From NCBI RefSeq assembly GCF_047654785.1, contig NZ_JASGKQ010000003.1, positions 434,001-498,000 of the forward strand: DNA of 64,000 bases, given 5' to 3'. Made by a program: the position numbers and the translations under genes. The DNA comes from Pelomonas sp047654785. GTDB lineage: Bacteria > Pseudomonadota > Gammaproteobacteria > Burkholderiales > Burkholderiaceae_C. Shown here in pieces: positions 8,476 through 17,177 of the stretch (positions are counted from its first letter, which is position 1; every line of letters begins with the position of its first letter). The notes beneath the pieces were generated by a model that worked only from the letters and a program-made list of their open reading frames with translations, was not told the DNA's origin and did no database searches.

Positions 8476-8745
8476 TCACCCCACCATCGACGGAATCGAC
8501 TGCAGCGTCCGCTGGATGTACTCCACCAGCGTCGTCACCATCCACGGCCCCGCGACCAGCAGCGTCAGCACTGCGGCGATGACCTTGGGCACGAAGGACA
8601 GCGTGGCCTCGTTGATCTGCGTGGCCGCCTGGATCACGCTGATGACCACGCCGACCAGCAGCACGACCAGCAGCACCGGCGCGGCCACCAGCATCAGCAC
8701 GTAGAGGCCCTGCTGGCCGAAGGTGAAGACTTGTTGGGCATCCAT
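8476..8745 (-). CDS. fliQ: Flagellar export gate protein FliQ
   Basis: 89-residue inner-membrane protein with two hydrophobic helices (about 14-40 and 52-75), the standard FliQ size. It contains VISVIQAATQINEATLSFVPK, the conserved FliQ core. It forms the type III export gate with FliP and FliR. It follows fliP by 13 bases in the fliF-R operon; the operon then meets the long inverted repeat before fliR. Confidence 0.96.
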   Translation of the reverse strand: MDAQQVFTFGQQGLYVLMLVAAPVLLVVLLVGVVISVIQAATQINEATLSFVPKVIAAVLTLLVAGPWMVTTLVEYIQRTLQSIPSMVG

Positions 8746-8758
8746 GTCGAGGCGGCGG

Positions 8759-9544
8759 TCAGGTGACGAAAGAGGCGGCCAGCGAGCCGAGCAGCAGGTT
8801 CCAGCCGTCCGCCAGCACGAACAGCATCAGCTTGAAGGGCAGGGCCACCAGCACCGGCGACAGCATCATCATGCCCAGGCTCATCAGCACGCTGGCCACG
8901 ATCATGTCGATCACGAGGAAGGGGATGAAGACGAGAAAGGCGATCTGGAACGCGCTCTTCAGCTCGCTGGTCACGAAGGCCGGCACCAGCACCTTGAAGG
9001 GCACGTCCTCGGGCTTGACGCCGGCGTCCAGCCGGGCCAGGCGCGAGAACAGCGCCACGTCGGCCTGGCGCGTCTGCTTGAGCATGAAGCCGCGCATCGG
9101 CACCTCGGCGCGCTTGAGGGCCTCGTCGAAGGACAGCGTGCCGGCGTTGTAGGGCTGCCAGGCGTCGGCGTAGACCTTGTCCAGCGTCGGGCTCATGACA
9201 AAGAAGGTCAGGAACAGCGACAGGCCGATGATGACTTGGTTGGGCGGCGCGGCCTGCGTGCCCAGCGCCTGGCGCATCAGGCTGAGCACGATGGCGATGC
9301 GGGTGAACGCCGTCATCATCAGCAGCACGGCCGGCAGGAAGCCTAGAGCGGTGAAGAACAGCAGCGTCTGGATGGGCACCGAGTAGCTGCCGCCGCCCGC
9401 GCCCTGGCCGACCAGCAGCGGCAGCGTGGCCGGCGTCGCCGCCGCCGCGCCCTGCGCCAGCGCGCCGCCGGCCGCGGCCAGCAACCCGAGCGCCAGCACG
9501 GTTTTCAGCATGCCCTGCGGGGCGGGGGGCGCCAGCTCAGGCAT
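8759..9544 (-). CDS. fliP: Flagellar export gate protein FliP
   Basis: 261 residues with an N-terminal signal-like segment (MLKTVLALGLLAAAGGALAQ), as usual for FliP, then four membrane helices. The FliP signature FTRIAIVLSLMRQALGTQ and the downstream NQVIIGLSLFLTFFVMSP block are intact. It is the main pore subunit of the export gate. The ATG at 9544 overlaps the fliO stop by 8 bases (ATGCCTGA), which fixes the start and suggests translational coupling. Confidence 0.97.
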   Translation of the reverse strand: MPELAPPAPQGMLKTVLALGLLAAAGGALAQGAAAATPATLPLLVGQGAGGGSYSVPIQTLLFFTALGFLPAVLLMMTAFTRIAIVLSLMRQALGTQAAPPNQVIIGLSLFLTFFVMSPTLDKVYADAWQPYNAGTLSFDEALKRAEVPMRGFMLKQTRQADVALFSRLARLDAGVKPEDVPFKVLVPAFVTSELKSAFQIAFLVFIPFLVIDMIVASVLMSLGMMMLSPVLVALPFKLMLFVLADGWNLLLGSLAASFVT

Positions 9545-9857
9545 TGCCGCGCTCCTTGTTGAGCAGCTTCGCAAAGGCGGGCGCCGCGACCGGCTCGGCC
9601 TGCGGCGGCATCACGTGCAGCGTCGTGATGCTCTGCGCGGTGGCGCCCAGCACCAGCCAGCGGCGGTCGTCGCCCTGGCCCACCTCGACGACGAGCAGGC
9701 GCTGCTGGGTCCCGGTGGGCAGCTGCGCCACCACGCGCAGCACGCCGCTCGCGGCCGCCCCGCCCATCGGCGTGCGCTTGAGCAGCCACAGCGCGACCGG
9801 GATCAGCGCGACGATGGCGAGGAACCAGAGGAAGGGGAGCAGGCCGGAAGCATTCAT
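9537..9857 (-). CDS. fliO: Flagellar biosynthesis protein FliO
   Basis: Short, poorly conserved helper for FliP assembly. The 106-residue product has one membrane helix near the N-terminus (LLPFLWFLAIVALIPVALWLL) and a cytoplasmic domain with VAQLPTGTQQRLLVVEVG, the usual FliO pattern. The ATG at 9857 (MNASGLLPF) is chosen over a longer frame because the membrane segment follows it directly. Assignment leans on position between fliN and fliP. Confidence 0.9.
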   Translation of the reverse strand: MNASGLLPFLWFLAIVALIPVALWLLKRTPMGGAAASGVLRVVAQLPTGTQQRLLVVEVGQGDDRRWLVLGATAQSITTLHVMPPQAEPVAAPAFAKLLNKERGNA

Positions 9858-10007
9858 GCGTCGGCATTCTGCAGACGGACCCGGTCCTCCGAACCCCCCA
9901 ATTGGCGCGGCAATCCGCCCCTTGTCCACCGAACGCCACACCGACCGCCGCCGCCACGGGTGCGGCGCTCTCCTTGGCACGGCGAAGCCGGTAGGGGGGG
10001 CGGGGGG

Positions 10008-10451
10008 TCAGGCCGCCTTGGACAGCCGCCGCATCCGCTCCGACGGCGTGACGATGTCGGTCAGCCGGATGCCGAACTTGTCGTTCACCACCACCACCTC
10101 GCCCTGGGCGATCAGGTAGCCGTTGACCAGCACGTCCATGGGCTCGCCGGCCAGCGCGTCCAGCTCCACGACCGAGCCCTGCGCGAGCTGCAGGATGTTC
10201 TTGATCGGGATGCGCGTGCGGCCCAGTTCGACGGTCAGCTGGACGGGGATGTCCAGGATCATGTTGATGTCGTTGCCGGGGCCGGCGCCGGGCGTCGGCG
10301 TGAAGTTCGCGAAGCTGGGCGTGGACACCTGCTCCGGCTCGGCCAGCACTTCGGTGGCGGCGGCCGGCGCGGGCGCGGCCTCGGCCAGCGCCGCGGCCCA
10401 TTCGGCCGCCATCGCGTCTTGTTCGTCTTGGCTGGGTGAATCAGGACTCAT
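10008..10451 (-). CDS. fliN: Flagellar motor switch protein FliN
   Basis: 147 residues: an Ala/Pro/Glu-rich N-terminal tail (1-60) and a C-terminal SpoA domain (LDIPVQLTVELGRTRIPIKN, then VDVLVNG-like VLVNGYLIAQGEVVVVNDKFG). It forms the C-ring with FliM and FliG. Its start overlaps the fliM end by 11 bases. About 150 bases of non-coding sequence separate it from fliO. Confidence 0.97.
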   Translation of the reverse strand: MSPDSPSQDEQDAMAAEWAAALAEAAPAPAAATEVLAEPEQVSTPSFANFTPTPGAGPGNDINMILDIPVQLTVELGRTRIPIKNILQLAQGSVVELDALAGEPMDVLVNGYLIAQGEVVVVNDKFGIRLTDIVTPSERMRRLSKAA

Positions 10452-11445
10452 GTTTGGCTCCCAGCCAGCTCTCTTGAGAGCCGGTCAGCATCTTGTCGAT
10501 CTTGAGGGCGTACTTGCCGTTGGAGGTGCCGTAGTGGCATTCGAAGACCGGCACGCCGTCCACCTTGGTCTGGATCAGCGGCGCCAGGTCCAGCTCGATG
10601 AAGTCGCCCGGCTTGAAGGCCAGCAGCTGCTCCACCGTCGCGGGCGCGGTGCCCAGCTCGGCCACCAGCTCCACCTCGGCGGCCTGGATCTGCGTCTTCA
10701 TCAGGTTGATCCAGCGGCGGTCGGGCTCGGCGGAGTCGCCGACCGTCGTGGAGTACAGCACGTCGCGGATGGGCTCCAGCGTCGAGTACGGGATGCAGAA
10801 GTAGATGGTGCCGCTGGTCTCGCCGATCTCCAGCGTGAACGACGTGGACACGACGATCTCGCTGGGCGTGGCGATGTTGGCGAACTGCGGCTGCATCTCC
10901 GAGCGCTGGTATTCCAGCTCCAGCGGGTAGATGCCCTTCCAGGCCTTGGCGTACTCGGTCGTGATGACCTCGACGACGCGCGTGATGACGCGCTGCTCGG
11001 TGGGCGAGAAGTCGCGGCCCTCGATGCGGGTGTGGAACTTGCCGATGCCGCCGAACAGCGAGTCGATGACGGCGAACACCAGCGTCGGGTCGCAGACGAT
11101 CAGCCCGCTGCCGCGCAGCGGCTTGACCGAGACGATGTTGAAGTTGGTCGGGACGACGATCTCGCGCAGGAAGGCGCTGTATTTCTGCACCTTGATGCCG
11201 CCGATGGCGACCTCGGGGCTCTTGCGGATGAAGTTGAACAGCCCGACGCGGATGTTGCGCGCGAACCGCTCGTTGATGATCTCCATCGTGGGCATGCGCC
11301 CACGGACGATGCGTTCCTGGCTGGCGAGGTTGTACTCGCGGATGCCGCCGACCTGCTCCTCCTCGGCCTCGAGCTTCTGGCTCTCGCCGGTGATGCCCTG
11401 CAGCAGCGCATCGACCTCGTCCTGGGAAAGGATCTGCTGGTTCAT
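10441..11445 (-). CDS. fliM: Flagellar motor switch protein FliM
   Basis: 334 residues. The N-terminal peptide ILSQDEVDALLQGI (4-17) is the CheY-P binding site; the CheC-like middle domain includes GGIGKFHTRIEGRDFSPTEQ; the C-terminal SpoA domain includes LGTAPATVEQLLAFKPGD. It is the C-ring subunit that receives the chemotaxis signal. It follows fliL by 13 bases and overlaps fliN. Confidence 0.98.
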   Translation of the reverse strand: MNQQILSQDEVDALLQGITGESQKLEAEEEQVGGIREYNLASQERIVRGRMPTMEIINERFARNIRVGLFNFIRKSPEVAIGGIKVQKYSAFLREIVVPTNFNIVSVKPLRGSGLIVCDPTLVFAVIDSLFGGIGKFHTRIEGRDFSPTEQRVITRVVEVITTEYAKAWKGIYPLELEYQRSEMQPQFANIATPSEIVVSTSFTLEIGETSGTIYFCIPYSTLEPIRDVLYSTTVGDSAEPDRRWINLMKTQIQAAEVELVAELGTAPATVEQLLAFKPGDFIELDLAPLIQTKVDGVPVFECHYGTSNGKYALKIDKMLTGSQESWLGAKHES

Positions 11446-11458
11446 GGCGGGTCCGCCG

Positions 11459-12055
11459 TCACTGGACGATGAAGTTGGAGAACAGCACCTGCGTGATCGG
11501 GCTCTCGACGGCCGCCCGGCGCTTCTTTTTCTTCTTGCGGGGCGCGGCGTCGTCGGCGGGGAGGTCCTCGTCCTCGTCGTCCAGCTCGATGCCCATGGGT
11601 CGCACGGCCTCGCGCATGATGTCGCGCGCCAGCTTCTCCTTGCCCTCGCGGGTCAGCAGCTCGACGGCGGTCTTGTGCGACAGCACCATCAGCACGTTGG
11701 AGCGCACCGCCGGCATGTAGGCCTTGAGCTGCTCGGCGAACTGCGGGTCGTCGACCTCCAGCGTGACGCCGACCTGCGCGAAGCGGTCCACGTCCTTGTC
11801 GGCCAGGTTGACCGTGAACGGGTCCAGCGGCACGAAGGTGGGCGGCTGGGTGTTCTTGGGCTTGGCCTTGGGCTTGGGCGCGTGGGTCTGGGCGACCTCG
11901 CCGTCCTCGTCCTCGTCGGCGGGCTTCTTCAGCAGCATCAAGGCCGCGGCGCCGCCGGCCAGCACCAGCACCAGCACGGCGGCCAGGATGATGATGAGCT
12001 TCTTGCCGCCGCCCCCCTTGGGCGCGGCCTGTTCGGCAGCCGGCGCATTGGCCAT
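11459..12055 (-). CDS. fliL: Flagellar basal body protein FliL
   Basis: 198 residues: a single membrane anchor (about 19-40, KKLIIILAAVLVLVLAGGAAALMLL), a charged linker, then a periplasmic domain (FVPLDPFTVNLADKD). It supports the stator at the motor. An unusual lysine-rich block (RKKKKKRRAAVE) sits in an acidic/basic insertion near residue 175, before the conserved FliL C-terminus (ITQVLFSNFIVQ). First gene of the fliLMNOPQ part of the operon, 128 bases after fliK. Confidence 0.93.
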   Translation of the reverse strand: MANAPAAEQAAPKGGGGKKLIIILAAVLVLVLAGGAAALMLLKKPADEDEDGEVAQTHAPKPKAKPKNTQPPTFVPLDPFTVNLADKDVDRFAQVGVTLEVDDPQFAEQLKAYMPAVRSNVLMVLSHKTAVELLTREGKEKLARDIMREAVRPMGIELDDEDEDLPADDAAPRKKKKKRRAAVESPITQVLFSNFIVQ

Positions 12056-12183
12056 GGGAACTCCTTGAACGTCACGCCCACGCGGTGGGCACCTGTTGCG
12101 CTGGATTATTGGCGTCGGGCTTGCGCGTCAAGCCTCGATTAGGCGCGGCCGGACGGGGCTATTCCCGCTTCCCGCGTCCTGCT

Positions 12184-13380
12184 TCAGGCGAACGCGTCGA
12201 GCAGGCCGACGGCGCGGCGCGGCGGCGCGGCCGGGGCGGTGCCCGCGGTCTCTGCGGGCTCGCCGCCGGTGCCGCCCGCATGCGGGCCGGCGGCCGTGCC
12301 TGGCGGGTGGTCCGCGTCGCGCGGCGCCTGCTGGAACACGCCGCCGCCGGACAGCGTCAGGCCCTGGCCCTGCAGCGCGGCGGCGAGGTCGGGCAGGCTC
12401 TGCGCCAGCGCCTCGCGGGTCTCGGCCTGCGCGGCATGGAAGGACACCTGCGCCTGCCCGCCGTCGACGACGATCTGCACCGACACCGGCCCCATGTCGG
12501 CCGGGTTGAGCTGCAGCTCGGCCTGCTGGACGCCGCCCACCGCCATCAGGCTGACGCGGGCGCCCAGCTCCGGCGCGAAGCCGTTGCCGTGCAGCGGCGC
12601 ATGCAGCGTGGCCTGGGCCGGCGCGGCGGCGGCGCTGCCCGGGGCCGGGCCGGCGGGCGGCGGCGCCTGGGCCAGCACGGTGGCGAAGTTGGCCGGCGCC
12701 GTGGGCGCCGGGGCGGCGGCGGCCGGTTGCGGCTCGGTGGCCTGGGCCCGCTCGGCGGCCGCGTCGGCCAGCGCGTCCTTGGCCTCGGGGCGGGGCAGGG
12801 CGGCGCCGGCCTGGGCCCTGGCGGATGCGCCGGGGGTGCCCGTGGCGGCGGTGCCCGGCGCGGCGGCGTCATCGCCGGCCTCGGCGGCGCTGCGGCCGGC
12901 GGGCAGGGCGCTGCGGCGCGCGTCGGCCGCGGCGGGGTCGGCCGGGGCCAGGCCGATGAGCTGCGTGAATTCCTTCAGCTCGGGCGTCTCGGCGCGGTCC
13001 TCGTCGTCCCCGGTGGTGGTGGCAGTGGCGGTGGTGGCGGCGTCGGCCGTGGCGCCGGCTTCCGGCGCGTCGGCGGCGGGCGCCCTGGCGTCGGACGGGG
13101 TGCCGGGCCGGGGATGGGCCTCCGGCGCGCGCTGCGGGGTCGCGGGCCGGGCCTGCTGCGCGTGGCGGCGGGCGAGGCCGGCGGCGCTGTCGGGGGACTG
13201 CGCTGCGGGCGCTGCGGGCGTGGCGGCCTGGGGCGCGCGGGGGGGCGCGGGCGGCGCGGCGGGCGGGGTCAGGAACTGGGCGAAGCTGGGGCCGTCGGCG
13301 CCGCCGCCGGCCGCGGGCGGCGGCGGCGCGGGGGACGGGACGGGCGGCTTGGGGGCGACGGTCGGGGCGCTGCGGAGCAT
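12184..13380 (-). CDS. fliK: Flagellar hook-length control protein FliK
   Basis: Secreted ruler that switches export specificity. 398 residues, very rich in Ala and Pro up to about residue 260, as is usual for FliK rulers, then a conserved C-terminal Flg_hook domain (AELQLNPADMGPVSVQIVVDGGQAQVSF) and a poorly conserved tail. The ATG at 13380 is chosen because it lies 14 bases past the fliJ stop and precedes SFAQFLTPP, a plausible export-signal region; the open frame continues upstream only as antisense-biased arginine-rich sequence overlapping fliJ. Confidence 0.9.
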   Translation of the reverse strand: MLRSAPTVAPKPPVPSPAPPPPAAGGGADGPSFAQFLTPPAAPPAPPRAPQAATPAAPAAQSPDSAAGLARRHAQQARPATPQRAPEAHPRPGTPSDARAPAADAPEAGATADAATTATATTTGDDEDRAETPELKEFTQLIGLAPADPAAADARRSALPAGRSAAEAGDDAAAPGTAATGTPGASARAQAGAALPRPEAKDALADAAAERAQATEPQPAAAAPAPTAPANFATVLAQAPPPAGPAPGSAAAAPAQATLHAPLHGNGFAPELGARVSLMAVGGVQQAELQLNPADMGPVSVQIVVDGGQAQVSFHAAQAETREALAQSLPDLAAALQGQGLTLSGGGVFQQAPRDADHPPGTAAGPHAGGTGGEPAETAGTAPAAPPRRAVGLLDAFA

Positions 13381-13394
13381 GGCGGTGGGCGGGG

Positions 13395-13850
13395 TCAGGC
13401 GTGGGCCGTGCGGCGCAGGTGGGCGCGGGCGGCGAACTCGTCGCTGGCGCGCTGCTCGCGGCGCTGGGTGATCTTGTCGGCCTCGGCCTGGCGGCGCTGG
13501 ATGAGCTGGCGCAGCGCCGTCACGCGCAGCTCGGCCTCGCGCAGCGCGTCGCGGGCGCGCGCCTGGCGCTGGTCGGCGTGGTCGGCCGCGCGGCCCTGGG
13601 CGTCGATGGCCTGGTCCAGCCGCTGGCCGAAGCTGCGATAGCAGCCGACGATGTCCATGGTTGCGGTCTGGGTGAAGGTCTGCGTCCAGCGCTGCTGGTA
13701 GTCCTGGCGGTAGCCGGTGAGCTGGCCGTGCTGGGTGCGCGCGGCGTCGGCCTGCGCGCGGGCGCCGTGCAGCAGCTGCGCGGCGGCGTCGCGCTCGTCC
13801 TCGGCGCGTTGCAGCAGCAGGGTCAGCGTGTCTGGGGCAGATGTAAGCAT
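13395..13850 (-). CDS. fliJ: Flagellar export chaperone FliJ
   Basis: 151-residue, almost wholly helical coiled-coil protein rich in Gln, Arg and Ala, matching FliJ in size and in position after fliI. It escorts export substrates and stimulates the FliI ATPase. Its start is 43 bases after the fliI stop. Sequence conservation in this family is low, so context carries much of the call. Confidence 0.88.
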   Translation of the reverse strand: MLTSAPDTLTLLLQRAEDERDAAAQLLHGARAQADAARTQHGQLTGYRQDYQQRWTQTFTQTATMDIVGCYRSFGQRLDQAIDAQGRAADHADQRQARARDALREAELRVTALRQLIQRRQAEADKITQRREQRASDEFAARAHLRRTAHA

Positions 13851-13893
13851 TCAACAACTCCGGCGGACGGTGGCGGCCAGTGGCCGAGCGTAG

Positions 13894-15318
13894 TCAGGCG
13901 CCCTGGACCACGGCCTGCAGCTGGCTGACGCTGGCGTGAAGAAGTGCCGGGCTGTGCATGTCCTGCTGCAGCAGCCGCGTCATGTCGGCGTGCAGGCGCA
14001 CGGCCAGGTCCAGCTCGGGGTCGGCGCCCGGGGCGTAGGCGCCGAGCTGGATCAGGTCGCGGGCCTTGTTGTATTTCGCCAGAAGCTGGCGGAAGCGGCG
14101 CGCGGAATCGACCTGGTTTTGCGGCGCAACACTGGTCATCACCCGCGAGATGCTGCGCTCGACGTCGATGGCCGGGTAGTGGCCGGACTCGGCCAGTTCG
14201 CGCGACAGCACGATGTGCCCGTCCAGGATGCCGCGCGCCGAGTCGGCGATCGGGTCCTGCGGGTCGTCGCCCTCGGTCAGCACGGTGTAGAAGGCGGTGA
14301 TCGAGCCCTCGCCGGGCAGGCCGTTGCCGCTGCGCTCCACCAGCTGCGGCAGCTTGGCGAAGCAGCTCGGCGGGTAGCCCTTGGTGGCCGGCGGCTCGCC
14401 GATGGCCAGCGCGATCTCGCGCTGCGCCATCGCGTAGCGGGTCAGCGAGTCCATCAGCAGCAGCACGTGGCGGCCCTGGTCGCGGAAGTGCTCGGCGATG
14501 GCGGTCGCGTAGTGGGCGCCCTGCATGCGCATCAGCGGCGGCGCGTCGGCCGGCGCGGCGACGACGACGCTGCGCTTCAGGCCCGCTTCGCCGAGGATGT
14601 CCTCGATGAATTCCTTGACCTCGCGGCCGCGCTCGCCGATCAGGCCGACGACGATGACGTCGGCCTGCGTGTAGCGCGCCATCATGCCCAGCAGCACGGA
14701 CTTGCCGACGCCGGTGCCGGCGAACAGCCCCAGGCGCTGGCCGCGGCCGACGGTCAGCAGCGCGTTGATCGCGCGCACGCCGGTGTCCAGCGGGGTGCGC
14801 ACGGGGTCGCGGTCCATCGCGTTGATGGCGCGGCGCACCATGGGCTCGTTGTCCACGGCGCCCAGCGGGCCGCCGCGGTCCAGCGGGTGGCCGTGCGGGT
14901 CCACCACGCGGCCCAGCAGCCCGTCGCCCATGGGCAGGTGCAGGCTGCGGTCCTCGTTGCGGCGCCACGGGTGCAACGGCTGGCCCAGCTGCGGCGCGGC
15001 CTGCGGCAGCTGGCGCGGCGTGACGGTGGCGCCGCTGGACAGGCCTTGCACCTCGTCGGTGGGCATCAGGTAGGCGCGGTCGCCCGAGAAGCCGACGACC
15101 TCGGCGTTCACCGGCGCCATGCCGCGGCGCGGCGCGTGGCCGCTGCTGGGCATCTGGATGCGGCACACCGAGCCCAGCGGCACGCGGATGCCGGTGGCCT
15201 CCAGCACCAGGCCGGCCACGCGCACCAGCTTGCCCTGGGACTCCAGCGGCGCGGGCAGCGCGGCCAGGGTCTCCAGGTCGGACAGGTAGCGCCGCCAGCG
15301 CTGCTGGCGCTCAGTCAC
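13894..15318 (-). CDS. fliI: Flagellum-specific ATP synthase FliI
   Basis: ATPase of the flagellar type III export apparatus, 474 residues. Walker A is GTGVGKS at 201-207; LLLMDSLTRYAMAQREIALA carries the Walker B region and the F1-like signature; KGYPPSCFAKLPQLVERSG is diagnostic of FliI. The start is GTG at 15318, overlapping the fliH stop by 8 bases (GTGACTGA), which is why it is preferred over the much longer open frame that continues antisense-like through fliH. Confidence 0.96.
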   Translation of the reverse strand: MTERQQRWRRYLSDLETLAALPAPLESQGKLVRVAGLVLEATGIRVPLGSVCRIQMPSSGHAPRRGMAPVNAEVVGFSGDRAYLMPTDEVQGLSSGATVTPRQLPQAAPQLGQPLHPWRRNEDRSLHLPMGDGLLGRVVDPHGHPLDRGGPLGAVDNEPMVRRAINAMDRDPVRTPLDTGVRAINALLTVGRGQRLGLFAGTGVGKSVLLGMMARYTQADVIVVGLIGERGREVKEFIEDILGEAGLKRSVVVAAPADAPPLMRMQGAHYATAIAEHFRDQGRHVLLLMDSLTRYAMAQREIALAIGEPPATKGYPPSCFAKLPQLVERSGNGLPGEGSITAFYTVLTEGDDPQDPIADSARGILDGHIVLSRELAESGHYPAIDVERSISRVMTSVAPQNQVDSARRFRQLLAKYNKARDLIQLGAYAPGADPELDLAVRLHADMTRLLQQDMHSPALLHASVSQLQAVVQGA

Positions 15319-16090
15319 CGCCGCCCTCCGCGCCGCGCCGGTCTTCCCAGATGGCGGCCTGGCCGATGGCGGCGGCGGCCTGCTGCCAGCGCGTGGCGAT
15401 GCTGGCGTCGACGCTGGCGATGTCGGCCTCCACCTGCACGCCGCCGCGGGCGACCGTGGCGTCGGGCACGAGCTGGGCCTCGCGGGCCTGCAGCTCGCTG
15501 CCGGCGCCGGCCAGCACCAGCGGGTGGTCGTCGGGGTGGACGCGCACGCGCACGTGGCGGGCGGAGAGCTGCAGCGCCTCGACGGCGTCGTGCGCCACGC
15601 GGGCGACGAGCTCGGGCCGCTGAGCCAGTTCGCTGCGCACCACCTGGCGGGCCAGCTCGACGGCGATGCGCGCGAGGGACGCGGCCATCTCGCCCTCCAG
15701 CCCGCGCAGCTCGGCGTCGAAGCCCTGTACCAGCGTGCCGACCTGGGCGCTGATCTGCTGCGCGAAGCTGTGCTTGAAGGCCTCCAGCGCGGCCATGCCG
15801 TCGCGGTAGCCGTCCTGGTAGCCGCCCTGGCGCGCGGCGTGCAGCTGCTCGTGCAGGTCGGGTTCGGGCTCGGGCGGGGGCGAAGGTGGCTCCGCCGGCG
15901 CGGCCGCGGGCGGCGGCGGCCGGCTGGTGGTGTAGGTGGGCGGCGGCGCGGCGCCGCCGAGGTTGTCCAGGTTCCAGGCGCGGGCGCCCTGCAGCTCCTC
16001 GCCGGGGATGAAGCGGGCGTAGTTGCTGCGCCGCTCGCCTTCGCGGCGCTCGGGCGGCGGCACCTGCCGGGGAGGCTGTCGGTTGACCAT
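15311..16090 (-). CDS. fliH: Flagellar assembly protein FliH
   Basis: Regulator of FliI that anchors it to the C-ring. 259 residues: Pro-rich N-terminal region (about 45-80), a helix with glycine-spaced repeats (ARQGGYQDGYRDGMAA), then the conserved C-terminal FliH/YscL domain (LARQVVRSELAQRPELVARV). Overlaps fliI by 8 bases; 78 bases separate it from fliG. Confidence 0.93.
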   Translation of the reverse strand: MVNRQPPRQVPPPERREGERRSNYARFIPGEELQGARAWNLDNLGGAAPPPTYTTSRPPPPAAAPAEPPSPPPEPEPDLHEQLHAARQGGYQDGYRDGMAALEAFKHSFAQQISAQVGTLVQGFDAELRGLEGEMAASLARIAVELARQVVRSELAQRPELVARVAHDAVEALQLSARHVRVRVHPDDHPLVLAGAGSELQAREAQLVPDATVARGGVQVEADIASVDASIATRWQQAAAAIGQAAIWEDRRGAEGGGD

Positions 16091-16168
16091 TTCAATTGCT
16101 CCGTGGCGCTTCTCGCTGCGCGGTCCGCAAGACCGGCCAACGTGCCCGCTGGACGAGGGGCCTCATGC

Positions 16169-17164
16169 CTAGACGAACTGGTCGTCGCCGCCGCCGGCCA
16201 GCACGATCTGGCCCTCGTCGACGAGGCGGCGCACGACCTTGAGCATTTCCTTCTGCTCGGCCTCCACCTCCGACACCCGCACCGGGCCGCGGCTTTCCAG
16301 GTCCTCGCGCAGCGTCTCGGCGGCGCGGGTGGACATGTTGCGGAACACCTTCTCGCGCAGCTCCGGGCTGGAGCCCTTGAGCGCGACGATGAGGCTCTCG
16401 CTCTGCACTTCCTTGAGGATGGCCTGGATGCCCTTGTCGTCGATCTTGTTCACGTCGTCGAAGGTGAACATGTTGTCCATGATGCGCTGTGCGAGGTCGG
16501 AGTCGGCCTCGCGGATGTAGTCCAGCGCCGAGGCCTCGACGCTGGAGCCCATCATGTTGATGATCTCGGCCGCCGTCTTGGCGCCGCCGAGGGAGCTCTT
16601 CTTCATGCGCTCGCCGCCGGCCAGCAGCTGGCTCATGACCTCGTTGAGGTCCTTCAGCGCCTGCGGCTGGATGCCGTCCAGCGTGGCGATGCGGATCAGC
16701 ACCTCGTTGCGGCCGCGCTCGCTGAACAGCTTCAGCACCGAGCTGGTCTGGTCGAAGTCCAGGTGCGACAGGATGGCGGCGATGATCTGCGGGTGCTCGT
16801 TGCGCAGCAGCTCGGCCACGCTGGAGGGGTCCATCCACTTCAGGCTCTCGATCGAGGACACGTCGCTGCCCTGCAGGATGCGGTCCAGCAGCAGGTTGGC
16901 CTTGTCCTCGCCCAGCGCCTTGCGCAGCACGGCGCGCACGTACTCGTCGGTGTCGGTGACCAGCGTGCTCTGCGTGTCGGCCACCGCGTCGAACTTGTCC
17001 AGCACCTCCTCGACCTGCGCGCGCTTGATCACCTTGAGCTTGGCGATGGTCTCGCCCAGCGCCTGCACTTCCTTGGGCGCCAGGTGCTTGAAGACCTCGC
17101 TGGCCTCTTCCTCGCCCAGCGACATCAGCAGGATGGCGGCGCTCTCGGTGCCCTTGTCGTCCAT
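16169..17164 (-). CDS. fliG: Flagellar motor switch protein FliG
   Basis: 331 residues, the standard size. The EHPQ motif of the middle domain (LLRNEHPQIIAAIL) and the C-terminal torque-helix region (FTFDDVNKIDDKGIQAIL, with charged residues facing MotA) are intact. FliG couples the C-ring to the MS-ring and the stator. It follows fliF by 13 bases. Confidence 0.98.
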   Translation of the reverse strand: MDDKGTESAAILLMSLGEEEASEVFKHLAPKEVQALGETIAKLKVIKRAQVEEVLDKFDAVADTQSTLVTDTDEYVRAVLRKALGEDKANLLLDRILQGSDVSSIESLKWMDPSSVAELLRNEHPQIIAAILSHLDFDQTSSVLKLFSERGRNEVLIRIATLDGIQPQALKDLNEVMSQLLAGGERMKKSSLGGAKTAAEIINMMGSSVEASALDYIREADSDLAQRIMDNMFTFDDVNKIDDKGIQAILKEVQSESLIVALKGSSPELREKVFRNMSTRAAETLREDLESRGPVRVSEVEAEQKEMLKVVRRLVDEGQIVLAGGGDDQFV

Positions 17165-17177
17165 GTCGGCTCTCGTG